From Rhodospirillaceae bacterium (GTDB lineage: Bacteria > Pseudomonadota > Alphaproteobacteria > Bin65), in contig JAPPLJ010000036.1 in NCBI GenBank assembly GCA_028819475.1, positions 112,499-176,498 of the forward strand: a stretch of DNA of 64,000 bases. Direction: 5' to 3'. This document shows positions 1 to 10,685 of this stretch, one piece after another; within the stretch, counting starts at the first letter, position 1, and every line of letters begins with the position of its first letter. Below the pieces are notes generated by a model. It was given only the letters and a program-made list of their open reading frames with translations, was not told where the DNA came from and ran no database searches. The position numbers and the translations under genes were made by a program.

Positions 1-1199
1 AGGTTCTGCGACTTGGCGAAATAATGCCCGCGATGATGCTTCAGCATGTATTCGCCGATCATCATGGTGATCTTGAGGCTGTGGGACAGCTCGTCGGCCC
101 GCGCGCGCCAGTTGGCGTGGGCGTCGAGCAGGCTGGTGACGTAGAGGCCCTTCCAGCTCGTGCCGAAGCCGTTGCCCTTCATCATCGTATTGGTCGCGCC
201 CTCCAGCGCGACCGGCGTCCAGATCGCCAGGCCGTCGCTGTGCATCGAGATCGAGACGTCCTCGACGGTCGCGCCCATGGCGCGGAACCGCTCGGCCGCC
301 GCGCGCACCTTGGCGTCGACGCCGGGCTCGCTGTTGTCCAGGCCGAAGCCTTCCTGGACGACGCCGATGCGCATGCCGCCGGCGCCCCGGCCGATTGCTT
401 TCGTATAGTCATCCACCCGCGGCTTGTACTGGCGCGGGTCCAGCCCGTCCGCGCCGGCGATCACTTCGAGCAGCAGGGCGTTGTCCGCAACATTGCCGGT
501 CATCGGGCCGGTATGGTCGATGGTCGGCTCGATCGGCATGACGCCGGTGTAGGGCACGAGGCCGTGGGTCGGCTTCATGCCGTAGCAGCCGCTGAACGAC
601 GCCGGAATCCGGATCGAGCCGCCCTGGTCGCCGCCGATCGCCATGTCAACCTCGCCGGCGCCGACCAGCGCGCCGGAGCCAGACGACGAGCCGCCGGCCG
701 TGTGGCCGATCTTCCAGGGATTGTGCACCGGCGCAGAGGCGTTGGTGTGGCTGCCGCCGGACAGGCAAAAATATTCGCAATGGGCCTTGCCGGCGATGGT
801 GGCGCCTTCGTCGAGCATCCGCGTGACGATGGTGGCGTCGAGGTCCGGCGTATAGCCTTCCAGCGTCGAGGCGCCGTTCATCATCGGCACGCCGGCGAGG
901 CAGACATTGTCTTTCAGCGCCACCGTCTTGCCGTCCAGCCTGCCGCCCGGCGCGCCGCGGATCTCGCATTTGATGTACCAGGCGTTCATTGGGTTTTCGC
1001 TGTCGCCGGGCCGGGTGCCAGGGGTGCGCGGATACTTGACCGTGGGCGGCGCATCGCGCAGCGCGTCGACACGGTCGTAGGCCGCCAGCGTCGGCTCCAT
1101 CAGGTCGAGGAATGACTCGATTTCGCCGTCGCTCATGCTCATGCCGAAGGAGCGGACGATGTCGCGCATCTGGTCCAAGGTGGGGCGTCTGACGGTCAT
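1..1199 (-). other. amidase domain of the fused frame (possible independent start at 1199)
   Basis: This is the amidase part of the fused frame, about 399 residues before the window edge. The family usually has about 480-520 residues, so the C-terminus lies outside. The Ser-Ser nucleophile region GGSSSGSG is present, and the Ser-cis-Ser-Lys lysine is expected in the VALKDN segment near residue 95 of the domain. Residues 1-60 form the helical N-terminal extension typical of the Rhodococcus-like subgroup. An ATG opens the domain exactly where that family's proteins normally start, so internal initiation is possible. Confidence 0.85.
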
Positions 1200-2170
1200 G
1201 GCATTTCCGATCGGCTGGGCCGGCGGTGGAGGCGGCGTTTCGGGTGGGCGTGGCGGCGGTTTTGGAGCCGGGGTCCGGAGGTGCACCTGCGGTTGCGGCC
1301 GGGCAAGCGGGGCGGCAGCCACGCCGGCGGGGATGGCGGCAGGCGCCGGGGCCGGCGCGGCGGCGGTCCGGGCGCTCCCGCCGCCCAGGCCGGCGAATTC
1401 CTCGATCAGGCCGGTGGCGCCGAAGCTGTCGCGGGCGATCTCCGCCTTCACCGCGCCGCGTTCGAGCACGAGGATCCGGTCGGACAGTTGGGTCAGGAAT
1501 TCCAGATTCTGTTCGACCAGCAGGAGGGTGAGGCCGCGGCTTTGCCGGATCGACACCAGGGTCTCCGCCATCTCCTCGATGATCGACGGCTGGATGCCCT
1601 CGGTCGGCTCGTCGAGCAGGAACAGCACCGGATCGGCGATCAGGCAGCGCGCGACCGCGAGAATCTGCTGCTCGCCGCCGCTCAGCACGCCGCCCTGGCG
1701 GTCGAGCAGCGGGGCAAGGCGCGGAAAGTCGGCGACGATCCGGTCGATGCCGGCCTCCGCGCTGGCATCGCCGGTCTCCTCGCTCCAGGCGAAGTGCAGG
1801 TTCTCGCGCACCGTGAGATTGGGAAAGATGCCGCGGCCCTGGGGCACGTAGCCGAAGCCGAGCCGGCTGCGCCGCCAGGTCGGCAGCCGTGTGATCGGCG
1901 TCCCCTCGAAGGTGATCTGGCCGCCGGTCGCCGGCAGCAGGCCCATCAGGGTCTTGAGCAGGGTGGATTTGCCCATGCCGTTGTGGCCGAGCAGGCCGAG
2001 CACCTCGTTCTCGGTGAGGTCCATCGAGACCCCGCGCAGCACGGGGATGTCGCCGTAACCGGCGCGCAGGCCCTGGACCGACAGGATCGCGTCGCCTCGG
2101 GCCACGGGCCCGTCCGGGCCGCTGGCCGGGCTGCCGTTCGCCGGATTCCCGTTCGTCGGGGCTTCGGCGT

Positions 2171-2174
<4 letters not shown>
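1..2174 (-). CDS. ABC transporter ATPase (UrtE/LivF type) fused in frame to an amidase; 3' end beyond window
   Basis: One open frame of at least 724 residues. Residues 1-262 are a UrtE/LivF-type ATPase: Walker A GHNGMGKST (63-71), signature LSGGEQQ, Walker B FLLDEPTEG. Residues 264-325 are a Pro/Ala-rich linker. From Met326 (base 1199) there is an amidase-signature enzyme with GGSSSGSG and GGDQGGSIR, starting MTVRRPTLDQ and resembling Rhodococcus-type enantioselective/nitrile-pathway amidases, which hydrolyse amides to acid plus ammonia. I read the linker codon by codon and found no stop. The start ATG overlaps the stop of the upstream permease-ATPase gene (ATGA). The operon supplies the importer for the amidase's probable substrate. 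The amidase could instead be translated separately from the internal ATG at 1199, which has a weak GGAAA ahead of it. Domain calls are secure; whether one fused polypeptide is made is inference. Confidence 0.85.
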
Positions 2175-4030
<1,856 letters not shown>

Positions 4031-4042
4031 GGCCGGGCGCCC

Positions 4043-4912
4043 TTACAGCCGGTTGCGGAAGAAGCGGCCGGAAATGCCGGTCGGCAGCAGCCGCAGCAGG
4101 ATAACGGCGGCGACCAGAAGGCCGATCTCGCCGATCACGGAATTCGTCACGAAGGTGACGAGCTGCGAGACGATGCCGAAGAAGCCGGAACTGGCGATCA
4201 GGCCGGAGACGACCGACGCGCCGCCGGAGATCACCGTGATGAACGCCTTGGCGATGTAGAGCAATCCGGCGGTCGGGCCGATGCCGACCAGGGGCGCCAG
4301 CACGCCGCCGGCCAGCCCGGTGAGCGCCGAGCCGGCCGCAAAGGTCACCATGTAGACCTTTGAGGTGTTGTAGCCGAAGGCGGTGGCCATATCGGCGTTT
4401 TGCATGGCGCCGCGGGCGATCAGGCCGGCGCGGGTATATTTCAGCACGCCGTAGACCAGCAGCACGACGCCGACGGCGCTGGCGATGATGAAGATCGTAT
4501 AGCCGCTGAGCGAGTAGTCGCCGACCGCGAAGCCGCCGATCGGCGCCTTGATGCTGGTCGTGGTCGGCCCGAAGATCAGCGTGAAGGCGCCGATCATGGC
4601 CAGGCTCAGGCCCCAGGTCGCCAGCATGGTGTTGATCAGCCGGCCGTAGAGGAAGCGGATGATCAGCCGTTCGGCAACGATGCCGAACGCCGCCACGACC
4701 AGCGGGGCGATCACCAGCATCGAGACGAAGATATCGATGCCCAGCGTGTTGTGGGAGACGATCGCGGCGTAGCCGCCGAGCAGAACGAATTCGCCGTGGG
4801 CGAGGTTGATGACGCGCATCATCCCGAACACGACCGCGAGTCCGGCGCTGATGAGCGCCAGAAACGCGATCGTGTACAGGACCTCGTAGACGACAACCGC
4901 CGCCAGATCCAT
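4043..4912 (-). CDS. ABC transporter permease, UrtB/LivH type
   Basis: 289 residues, the usual size for LivH/UrtB. It is an inner-membrane protein of about 8 hydrophobic segments, starting MDLAAVVVYEVLYTIAFLALISAG, with the family motifs MRVINLAHGEFVLLGGYA near the N-terminus and RAMQNADMATAFGYN-like EAA loop (seen as RGAMQNADMATAFG). It pairs with the permease domain of the next gene to form the translocation pore. It lies between the binding-protein gene (55 bp upstream) and the fused permease-ATPase gene (12 bp downstream) on the same strand, so all are probably one transcript. The substrate is inferred only from the amidase in the operon. Confidence 0.92.
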   Translation of the reverse strand: MDLAAVVVYEVLYTIAFLALISAGLAVVFGMMRVINLAHGEFVLLGGYAAIVSHNTLGIDIFVSMLVIAPLVVAAFGIVAERLIIRFLYGRLINTMLATWGLSLAMIGAFTLIFGPTTTSIKAPIGGFAVGDYSLSGYTIFIIASAVGVVLLVYGVLKYTRAGLIARGAMQNADMATAFGYNTSKVYMVTFAAGSALTGLAGGVLAPLVGIGPTAGLLYIAKAFITVISGGASVVSGLIASSGFFGIVSQLVTFVTNSVIGEIGLLVAAVILLRLLPTGISGRFFRNRL

Positions 4913-4967
4913 CGAAGCGCTGCCGTCCTTTTCCGTCAGTCGAACGAGACCTTGGAAGCAGCCGGGA

Positions 4968-6188
4968 TCAGATCTTGATCTCGTACTGCTTGGTATCGTT
5001 CGGGTTCTTCTCCAGGTCGCAGACCCGCTGCGTGTCCGACGGCGGGATCTGGCTGTAGCTCTTGAGAATTGTCAGCGTCTGATTCTTGACCTCGATCAGA
5101 TGCATGTCGTGGGTGACATGATGCGTCTTCGGGTCGATCGTCACCTTGCCGGTCGGGCCGGTGTAGCTGATGCCGCTTTCCAGCGCCTCGATCACCTTCA
5201 TCCGGTCGAGCGTACCGGCCTTCTTGACTCCCTCGGCCCACAGCCGGACGCCGTCGTAGCTCGACGCCGCGATCTCGTGGATATCGTTCGTGTGGCCGAA
5301 CTTCCTTTTCCACGCGGCCAGGAACTGCCGGTTAGACGGGAAATCGGCCTGGGGCGAGAAGCTCTGGCACACGACGATGCCGTCGCCTTCGCTGGGCGTC
5401 AGGATCTTGTGCTCGTTGCCCGACGACATGGTTGTCGTCGCGATCGGGATCTTCTTCTTCATGCCGGCTGCCGCCCACTGGCGGTAGAAGGACAGGTGCG
5501 CCAGGCCGACCAGCACGGCGCAGACCATATCCGGCTTGGCCTTCTGGATCTTGGCGATGGTCGAGCCGAAATCCGACACGTTGAGCGGGAAGTAATCGGC
5601 CTGGATGACCTCGCCGCCGGCCTGCTGGGCGTAGTACTTGATCCAGTTCGATGTGATCTGGCCGTAGTTGTAGTCGGCCGCCAGCACATAGATCTTCTTG
5701 CCCCAGCGCTTGATCGCTTCCGGCACCAGGATGGCGGACTGCTGGGCCGGCGTTGTGCCGACGCAGAACACGTTGCGGTCGCAGACGCCGCCTTCATAGG
5801 TCGTGTTGTAGAAATACAGCGTCTTGGCCTTGCGCAGGCTCGGCCGGATGGCCTCGCGCGACGCCGAGAGGATGCCGCCGTGAATCACGTCGACCTTGTC
5901 CTTGCGCGTCATGCGGCGGGCATACTGGGTGTAGAGCGCCATCTTTGACTGGGTGTCGTAGGGGATCATCTCGATCTTCTTGCCGAGCAAGCCGCCCGCG
6001 GCGTTGATCTCGTCGATCGCCAGCCGGTGCGCCTTTTCCATCGGCTTGCCGTAGGCCTCGAAGATGCCCGACGTGTCCAGGATACTGCCGAACTTGATGG
6101 TGTCGGCGCCCATCGCGACCGACGGCACCGTCGCCAATGCGCCGGCCGCGGTCGCCCCCTGCACGAACTGTCTGCGGTTGATCGTCAT
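4968..6188 (-). CDS. Tat-exported substrate-binding protein of amide/urea-type ABC importer
   Basis: 406 residues. Residues 1-27 are a Tat signal (NRRQFVQG, then an Ala-rich core ending VAMGA), so the protein is exported folded to the periplasm. The mature part is a type I periplasmic binding protein of the UrtA/AmiC/FmdD branch, beginning DTIKFGSILDTSGIFEAYG, with the DYNYGQ segment aligning with the ligand-loop region of urea and amide receptors. It is the first gene of the minus-strand cluster feeding two permeases, two ATPases and an amidase, which supports short-chain amides or urea as ligand. The 34-bp gap to the flotillin gene upstream could mean co-transcription. Confidence 0.9.
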   Translation of the reverse strand: MTINRRQFVQGATAAGALATVPSVAMGADTIKFGSILDTSGIFEAYGKPMEKAHRLAIDEINAAGGLLGKKIEMIPYDTQSKMALYTQYARRMTRKDKVDVIHGGILSASREAIRPSLRKAKTLYFYNTTYEGGVCDRNVFCVGTTPAQQSAILVPEAIKRWGKKIYVLAADYNYGQITSNWIKYYAQQAGGEVIQADYFPLNVSDFGSTIAKIQKAKPDMVCAVLVGLAHLSFYRQWAAAGMKKKIPIATTTMSSGNEHKILTPSEGDGIVVCQSFSPQADFPSNRQFLAAWKRKFGHTNDIHEIAASSYDGVRLWAEGVKKAGTLDRMKVIEALESGISYTGPTGKVTIDPKTHHVTHDMHLIEVKNQTLTILKSYSQIPPSDTQRVCDLEKNPNDTKQYEIKI

Positions 6189-6221
6189 GATGCTACTCCC
6201 TCTGGATTGAATTCCTGCCGG

Positions 6222-7832
6222 CTAGCGGTCTCCGCCGGTCTTGTCCTCGTCCGTGTCGTTGTCGGCCGATTCGCCGTCTGAAGCGTCGGCGTCGCCGCCG
6301 ACATCGAGATTCACGCCGAGCTGCCGGCCGAGCTTCTGCATGGCCGGCAGCTGCACCGCCATGTTCAGGACGCCCTCGACGGCCTGGTTGAATGGCGAAG
6401 TTGCGCCGCCGCTTTCTCCGCCCGATCCGCCGGTTCCGAGCCCGCTCACCTGGTTGATGCGGATCGACTCGATCTTCTCGGCCGGTTTGACCATCTGTTC
6501 GATGATCGCCGGCATCCGGTCGATCCGGTGCTGCTCCAGCCGCGTATTCAGCACCTGCTCGCTCACCGCATTCTCGGCCTCGGCAAGCGCCGCCTTGCCT
6601 TCGGCCTCGGCCTTCAACTCGTGGCGCCGGGCCTCGGCCTTGACGGAGGTCGCCTTGGCTTCGGCCTGTACCTTGTCGAGCAGGGTCCTGACCTCGGATT
6701 TGGTGACCTCTTCGGAAACGTCGGCGTCGCGCCTGGCGCGCAGGAGTGCGGTCGTCGCGTCGCGTTCCGCCGCCAGCTTCTCCTTCTCGCGCTGCAATTG
6801 CTCCTGCGCCGCGACGACGCCGATACGGCGCAGTTCGGTCTCGGCCTCGGCGTCGAACTCCTCGGCGCGCTTGCGGCTGAGCGCGATCTGGCTGTCGATC
6901 TTGGTCGATTCGGCGGCCAGCAGGGCCTGGGATTCCTCCTGGCGCAGGGCGAGGTCGCGCTGGATTTCCGCAAGGCGGGTCTGCCGTTCGGCGTCGATCC
7001 GGGCGCGCTCGGCCTCTTGCTTCGCGTGCTGGCGCGCAGCTTCCTCGGCGGCGTCGCCGGCCGCGCGGGCTTCCTCGACCGTCCGGTGCTGGGCGATCTC
7101 CGCTTCCTGCTGCTCGCGCTCGATCTCCAGCTTCCGCTTCAGCGAATCGAGCTGGGTCTGGCGCACCGAGACGTCGGCGTCGGCCTCGATATCCGCCCGC
7201 TGTTTGCGGTTGGCGGCGACGATCTCGGCCAGGCGGCGCATGCCGACGGCGTTGAAGGCGTTGTTCTCGTCGAGCGACGCCAGCGACGCCTGGTCGAAGC
7301 GGGTGAGCGACGCCGATTCGAGGCGCAGGCCGTTCTGCTCGAGATTGTCGACCAGCAGGGCTTCGACTTCGCTGACGAAGGCGCCGCGGTTCTCGTGCAG
7401 CTGGTCCATGGTCTTGGTCGCGACGACCGCCTGCATGGCGCCGACCAGCCGGCCGTCCAGCAATTCGTGCAGACCGTCGGTCCTCAGCGAGCGCGAGCCG
7501 ATGGCCTGGGCTGCGGTCGCCACGCCCTGCGGCGTCGGCAGGACGCGCAGGTTGAACTCCATCTCGACGTCGAGGCGCAGCCGGTCCTCGGTCATCAGGG
7601 AGGCGTTGCCCGTGCGCGCCACCTCGAGCGGCATGGCGCGCATGTTGATCTCTTCGACCCGGTGCAGGAAGGGCAGGGCGATGCAGCCGCCGTCCATCGC
7701 CACCTTCTGGCCGCCGAAGCCGGTGCGGATCAGGGCGGTCTCGCGGGTGGCCTTGCGGTAGAAGCGCTGCAGGAAGGCGATGAATACCGCCAGCGCCACG
7801 ACAACGATGACAATGGTGATGAAGGTCGCCAT
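6222..7832 (-). CDS. flotillin-like SPFH-domain membrane protein
   Basis: 536 residues. An N-terminal membrane helix (residues 3-23) is followed by an SPFH/band-7 domain to about residue 200 (AMDGGCIALPFLHRVEEI and later FRVLP-type strands), then a long Ala/Glu/Arg coiled coil (about 200-440) and an acidic Gly/Ser/Asp tail. This is the YqiK/flotillin architecture. Family members form membrane-associated oligomers thought to organise membrane microdomains. The partner NfeD-type protein often found with flotillins is not visible nearby. Upstream on the coding strand there is a short 12-bp tandem repeat (7863-7894). Confidence 0.9.
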   Translation of the reverse strand: MATFITIVIVVVALAVFIAFLQRFYRKATRETALIRTGFGGQKVAMDGGCIALPFLHRVEEINMRAMPLEVARTGNASLMTEDRLRLDVEMEFNLRVLPTPQGVATAAQAIGSRSLRTDGLHELLDGRLVGAMQAVVATKTMDQLHENRGAFVSEVEALLVDNLEQNGLRLESASLTRFDQASLASLDENNAFNAVGMRRLAEIVAANRKQRADIEADADVSVRQTQLDSLKRKLEIEREQQEAEIAQHRTVEEARAAGDAAEEAARQHAKQEAERARIDAERQTRLAEIQRDLALRQEESQALLAAESTKIDSQIALSRKRAEEFDAEAETELRRIGVVAAQEQLQREKEKLAAERDATTALLRARRDADVSEEVTKSEVRTLLDKVQAEAKATSVKAEARRHELKAEAEGKAALAEAENAVSEQVLNTRLEQHRIDRMPAIIEQMVKPAEKIESIRINQVSGLGTGGSGGESGGATSPFNQAVEGVLNMAVQLPAMQKLGRQLGVNLDVGGDADASDGESADNDTDEDKTGGDR

Positions 7833-7862
7833 GGGTTGCCTCGCTCTTCGGACCTCCGCAAT

Positions 7863-7894
7863 TCCGGGCGCAATTCCGGGCGCAATTCTGACAG
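7863..7894. repeat. 12-bp tandem repeat upstream of flotillin gene
   Basis: The unit AATTCCGGGCGC occurs twice with a third partial copy (AATTCTG), about 30 bp upstream of the flotillin start. It could affect spacing of a promoter or ribosome site by slippage. No function can be shown from sequence. Confidence 0.7.
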
Positions 7895-7978
7895 CCTCGC
7901 AGCGCGGATCAAGTTATCCTTGCTTTATTTTCCATGTCAAATAAATTGTCGGGAGGCCGGTGCGCCCGAACGCGCCGG

Positions 7979-8992
7979 TCAACGGGCCAGTTGGCGGACG
8001 ATCCTGAAATCGAACCCATGCGCTTCGGCCAGATAGACGGGCAATTCTCCGGGGCCGGTTTCGCTGCGGACGCCAGCGGCGATGCGGCGGTTGCGTGTCA
8101 CCTGGACGGCGAGGCGGGCCATGCCTTCGTAGATCGACTGGCCGAGATCGTTCAGCATCGGCGCCCGCTCGGCGAACATGGAATGGTAGCGCTCGCGGAA
8201 CGCGCCGTTGCGCCGCGTATCGAGCGCCGCAAAATAGCCGGCGCTGACGAAAACCCCGTCGGTCGCCGCCGCGCCCATGGCCAGCAGCATGTTCTCCTCG
8301 ATGGCGCAGGAGAAGCGAAGGACCGAACGGGCCAGCCCGGCGGCGTGAAAGGCCCGGTTGAAGAGCACCGAATCCTGGCCGATCAGGGACAGCAGGACGG
8401 CATCGGGCCGGCGGGTTTCGATCCGGTCGAGGATGGCGTCGAAGCGGCGGATGTCGGTCGCGCTCTCGTCGAAATCGACATAATCGCTTCCGACGACCTC
8501 GCAGCCCTGCCGGGCCATCGCCCGCGCCGCCAGGGTGTGGGAAACCCGCGGCCAGACATAGTCGTTGCCGACGAAATACCAGCGGCGCAGCCGGTAGCGC
8601 GCGCTCAGCCAGTTGAGCGCCGGCAGCAGTTGCCGATCCGGCGTCACCCCGAGGCAGTGGACGTTGTGCGGCGCGCTGCCTTCGTGCAGCGGCGTGTAGA
8701 TGTAGGGCACGCGTCGGCCGACCGCCGCCGCCAGCGCGTCCCGCACGTCGCTGGTGTGCATGCCGACGACCGAATCGATCCGCCGGGCGGCGATCAGATC
8801 GGCGGCGCGGCGGGCGACGGCTTGCGGCTTCGACCCGGCATCGACGAAGCGCAGCCGGAACACCGTATCATCGGTCGCCGCGGCGTTGATTTCGGCGCAG
8901 GCCAGTTCGGCGCTGGCGCGGCAGGACGGGCCCCAGATGCCGGCCGGGCCGCTCGTGGGTATGAATACGCCGATCCGGTGCGTGCTCGCCAT
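7979..8992 (-). CDS. AmiC-like amide-sensing binding protein without signal peptide
   Basis: 337 residues of the type I periplasmic-binding fold. It starts MASTHRIGVFIPTSGPAG with no export signal and contains the family segments VVGMHTSDVRDALAA, YTPLHEG and VGNDYVWPR, which align with AmiC, the cytoplasmic amide sensor of Pseudomonas that controls the antiterminator AmiR. It is therefore probably an intracellular ligand sensor rather than a transport receptor. No AmiR-like ANTAR protein is seen; the nearest regulator is the divergent MarR gene. Three 12-bp direct repeats lie just ahead of its start. It most likely ties expression of the amide locus to ligand, but that is inference. Confidence 0.8.
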   Translation of the reverse strand: MASTHRIGVFIPTSGPAGIWGPSCRASAELACAEINAAATDDTVFRLRFVDAGSKPQAVARRAADLIAARRIDSVVGMHTSDVRDALAAAVGRRVPYIYTPLHEGSAPHNVHCLGVTPDRQLLPALNWLSARYRLRRWYFVGNDYVWPRVSHTLAARAMARQGCEVVGSDYVDFDESATDIRRFDAILDRIETRRPDAVLLSLIGQDSVLFNRAFHAAGLARSVLRFSCAIEENMLLAMGAAATDGVFVSAGYFAALDTRRNGAFRERYHSMFAERAPMLNDLGQSIYEGMARLAVQVTRNRRIAAGVRSETGPGELPVYLAEAHGFDFRIVRQLAR

Positions 8993-8996
8993 GGCG

Positions 8997-9032
8997 TGTC
9001 CGGGATATTGTCCGGGATGCTGTCCGGGGTCG
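8997..9032. repeat. three 12-bp direct repeats before the AmiC-like gene
   Basis: The unit TGTCCGGGATNN occurs three times head to tail, ending 5 bp before the AmiC-like start codon, in the divergent region shared with the MarR gene. It covers the place where a ribosome site should be, so copy-number change would alter expression. It could instead be an operator. Confidence 0.7.
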
Positions 9033-9143
9033 AATTTCGGTGCGCATTTCTGCCGGCCCGAATCCTACTCCAATCCGGCGCCCTTGCGCCACGCGGTTTC
9101 GCCCGCGCGCCGTTCGCCGGGCGACCGCCCAAGGGAGATATAA

Positions 9144-9593
9144 ATGGCCTTCTCCGGTAGCCTGGCCGATATCCTGATGCGGGCCGGCCAGTCCGTGGCC
9201 CAGGACCTGGACGGCTTGCTCCGGCCGCTCGACCTGTCCCTCGTGCAGTGGCGGGTGCTCGACAGTCTGAGCGACGGCAAGGGCCGGACCATGAGCGGCC
9301 TGTCGGCACAGTCCGCCATCCAGATTTCGGCCCTGTCGAAACTGGTCGACCGGATGGTCGTGCGCTCGCTGGTCCTGCGCAAGCAGAGCGAGCGCGACCA
9401 GCGGGCCGTCATCGTCATGGCGTCGGATTTCGGGCTGGAGGCCTACCGCAAGAGCCTGCCGGTGATCCGGGCCTACGAGGCGCGGCTGGCACAGCGTCTG
9501 GTCGGCTTTGGTGTCCATCGCCTCGACGAATTCATGGTGGACGCGGGCGGCGACGCGCCGGCGGCCGGGGTCAACGCGATCCCGCTGAACTGA
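9144..9593 (+). CDS. MarR-family transcriptional regulator
   Basis: 149 residues, normal for MarR. The winged-helix core covers about residues 25-110: LSLVQWRVLDSLSDG, recognition region AIQISALSKLVDRM and wing RKQSERDQRAVIV. The start at 9144 is preceded by GGGAGA with suitable spacing. It is divergent from the AmiC-like sensor and upstream of an aromatic-catabolism hydratase, so it may repress one or both in response to a small aromatic or amide ligand. Members bind palindromic operators as dimers; no clear palindrome was found here. Confidence 0.9.
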   Translation: MAFSGSLADILMRAGQSVAQDLDGLLRPLDLSLVQWRVLDSLSDGKGRTMSGLSAQSAIQISALSKLVDRMVVRSLVLRKQSERDQRAVIVMASDFGLEAYRKSLPVIRAYEARLAQRLVGFGVHRLDEFMVDAGGDAPAAGVNAIPLN

Positions 9594-9713
9594 CTACGTC
9601 GGCCGGTGCAGCCGGAAGGCGCTGTCAATACGCCGTTGGCAAGACGCCGTTGGACTGTCGCTCTCCCTGCCCCTATACCCTCCGGTCAACGCGGATTTGT
9701 CTGAGGAAAGACC

Positions 9714-10496
9714 ATGCTGTCGGATGCCGATCGCAACAGGGCGGCCGACCTGCTGATGCAGGCCGGGGAGACGCGCACGCCGGTGCTCCAGCTGTCCACG
9801 ACCTGGCCGGAGATCACGTTCGAGGACGCCTATGCCATCCAGGCCGAGGTGACCGCGCGCAAGGTCGCCGCCGGCGCCCGGGTGATCGGCCACAAGGTCG
9901 GCCTGACCTCGAAGGCGATGCAGCGCTCGTCGCAGATCGACGAGCCGGACTACGGACACCTTCTGGACGACATGATGATCGCCGACGGCGCGACCGTGCG
10001 CCGTGCCGATTACTGCATCCCGCGGGTCGAGCTCGAACTCGCCTTCGTCCTGGGTGCGCCGCTGGAAGGACCGGGCGTCGGCCTGCTCGACGTCCTGCGC
10101 GCGACCGAATATGTCGTGCCGTCGATCGAGATCATCGACGCCCGGGTGCAGAACCCGCGCAAGATCTTCGACACCATTGCCGACAACGGCGCCGCGGCCG
10201 GCATCGTGCTGGGCGGCCACCCGGTCGGGCCGCACGATATCGACCTGCGCTGGGTCGGCGGCGCGATGTACCGCAACACCGATATCGAGGAGACCGGCGT
10301 CGCCATCGGCGTGCTCGGCCATCCGGCGATGGGCATCGCCTGGCTGGCGAACAAGCTGGGCGCCCATGGCGTCGGGCTGGAGCCGGGCCATATCGTGCTT
10401 TCGGGCTCGTTCGTCCGCCCGGTCTGGGCCGAGCCGGGCGATACGCTGCGCGCCGATTTCGGCGACCTCGGCGTGGTGAGCGTCGGCTTCGGATAG
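9714..10496 (+). CDS. hpaH: 2-oxo-hept-4-ene-1,7-dioate hydratase (HpaH type)
   Basis: 260 residues. It follows the HpaH/MhpD hydratase pattern throughout: GHKVGLTSKAMQRSSQI, EPDYGHLLDDM, PRVELELAFVLG, RKIFDTIADN and AWLANKLGAHGV. These metal-dependent enzymes hydrate 2-oxo-alkenoates in the meta-cleavage of homoprotocatechuate or related aromatics. The rest of an hpa pathway is absent nearby, so the gene is an orphan and a related 2-keto-4-pentenoate hydratase activity cannot be excluded. It is 120 bp downstream of the MarR gene on the same strand. Confidence 0.85.
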   Translation: MLSDADRNRAADLLMQAGETRTPVLQLSTTWPEITFEDAYAIQAEVTARKVAAGARVIGHKVGLTSKAMQRSSQIDEPDYGHLLDDMMIADGATVRRADYCIPRVELELAFVLGAPLEGPGVGLLDVLRATEYVVPSIEIIDARVQNPRKIFDTIADNGAAAGIVLGGHPVGPHDIDLRWVGGAMYRNTDIEETGVAIGVLGHPAMGIAWLANKLGAHGVGLEPGHIVLSGSFVRPVWAEPGDTLRADFGDLGVVSVGFG

Positions 10497-10685
10497 ACCG
10501 TTCGCTTTCGACCGGTTCGGTGCGCGGAGGGCGCCCGCGCGACGCCTGCCGTCCCGGCGGTGGAATCGTGCAGGCGCGCGGGCTACAGTTACCGGCGGGC
10601 TGCCCGGAAAGATTCCGACGGGCCGGACCTGTCGAACAACGGCGCCGCGGCGATCCCGGCCGCGCGCTTCACGGGAGGAGAGATC

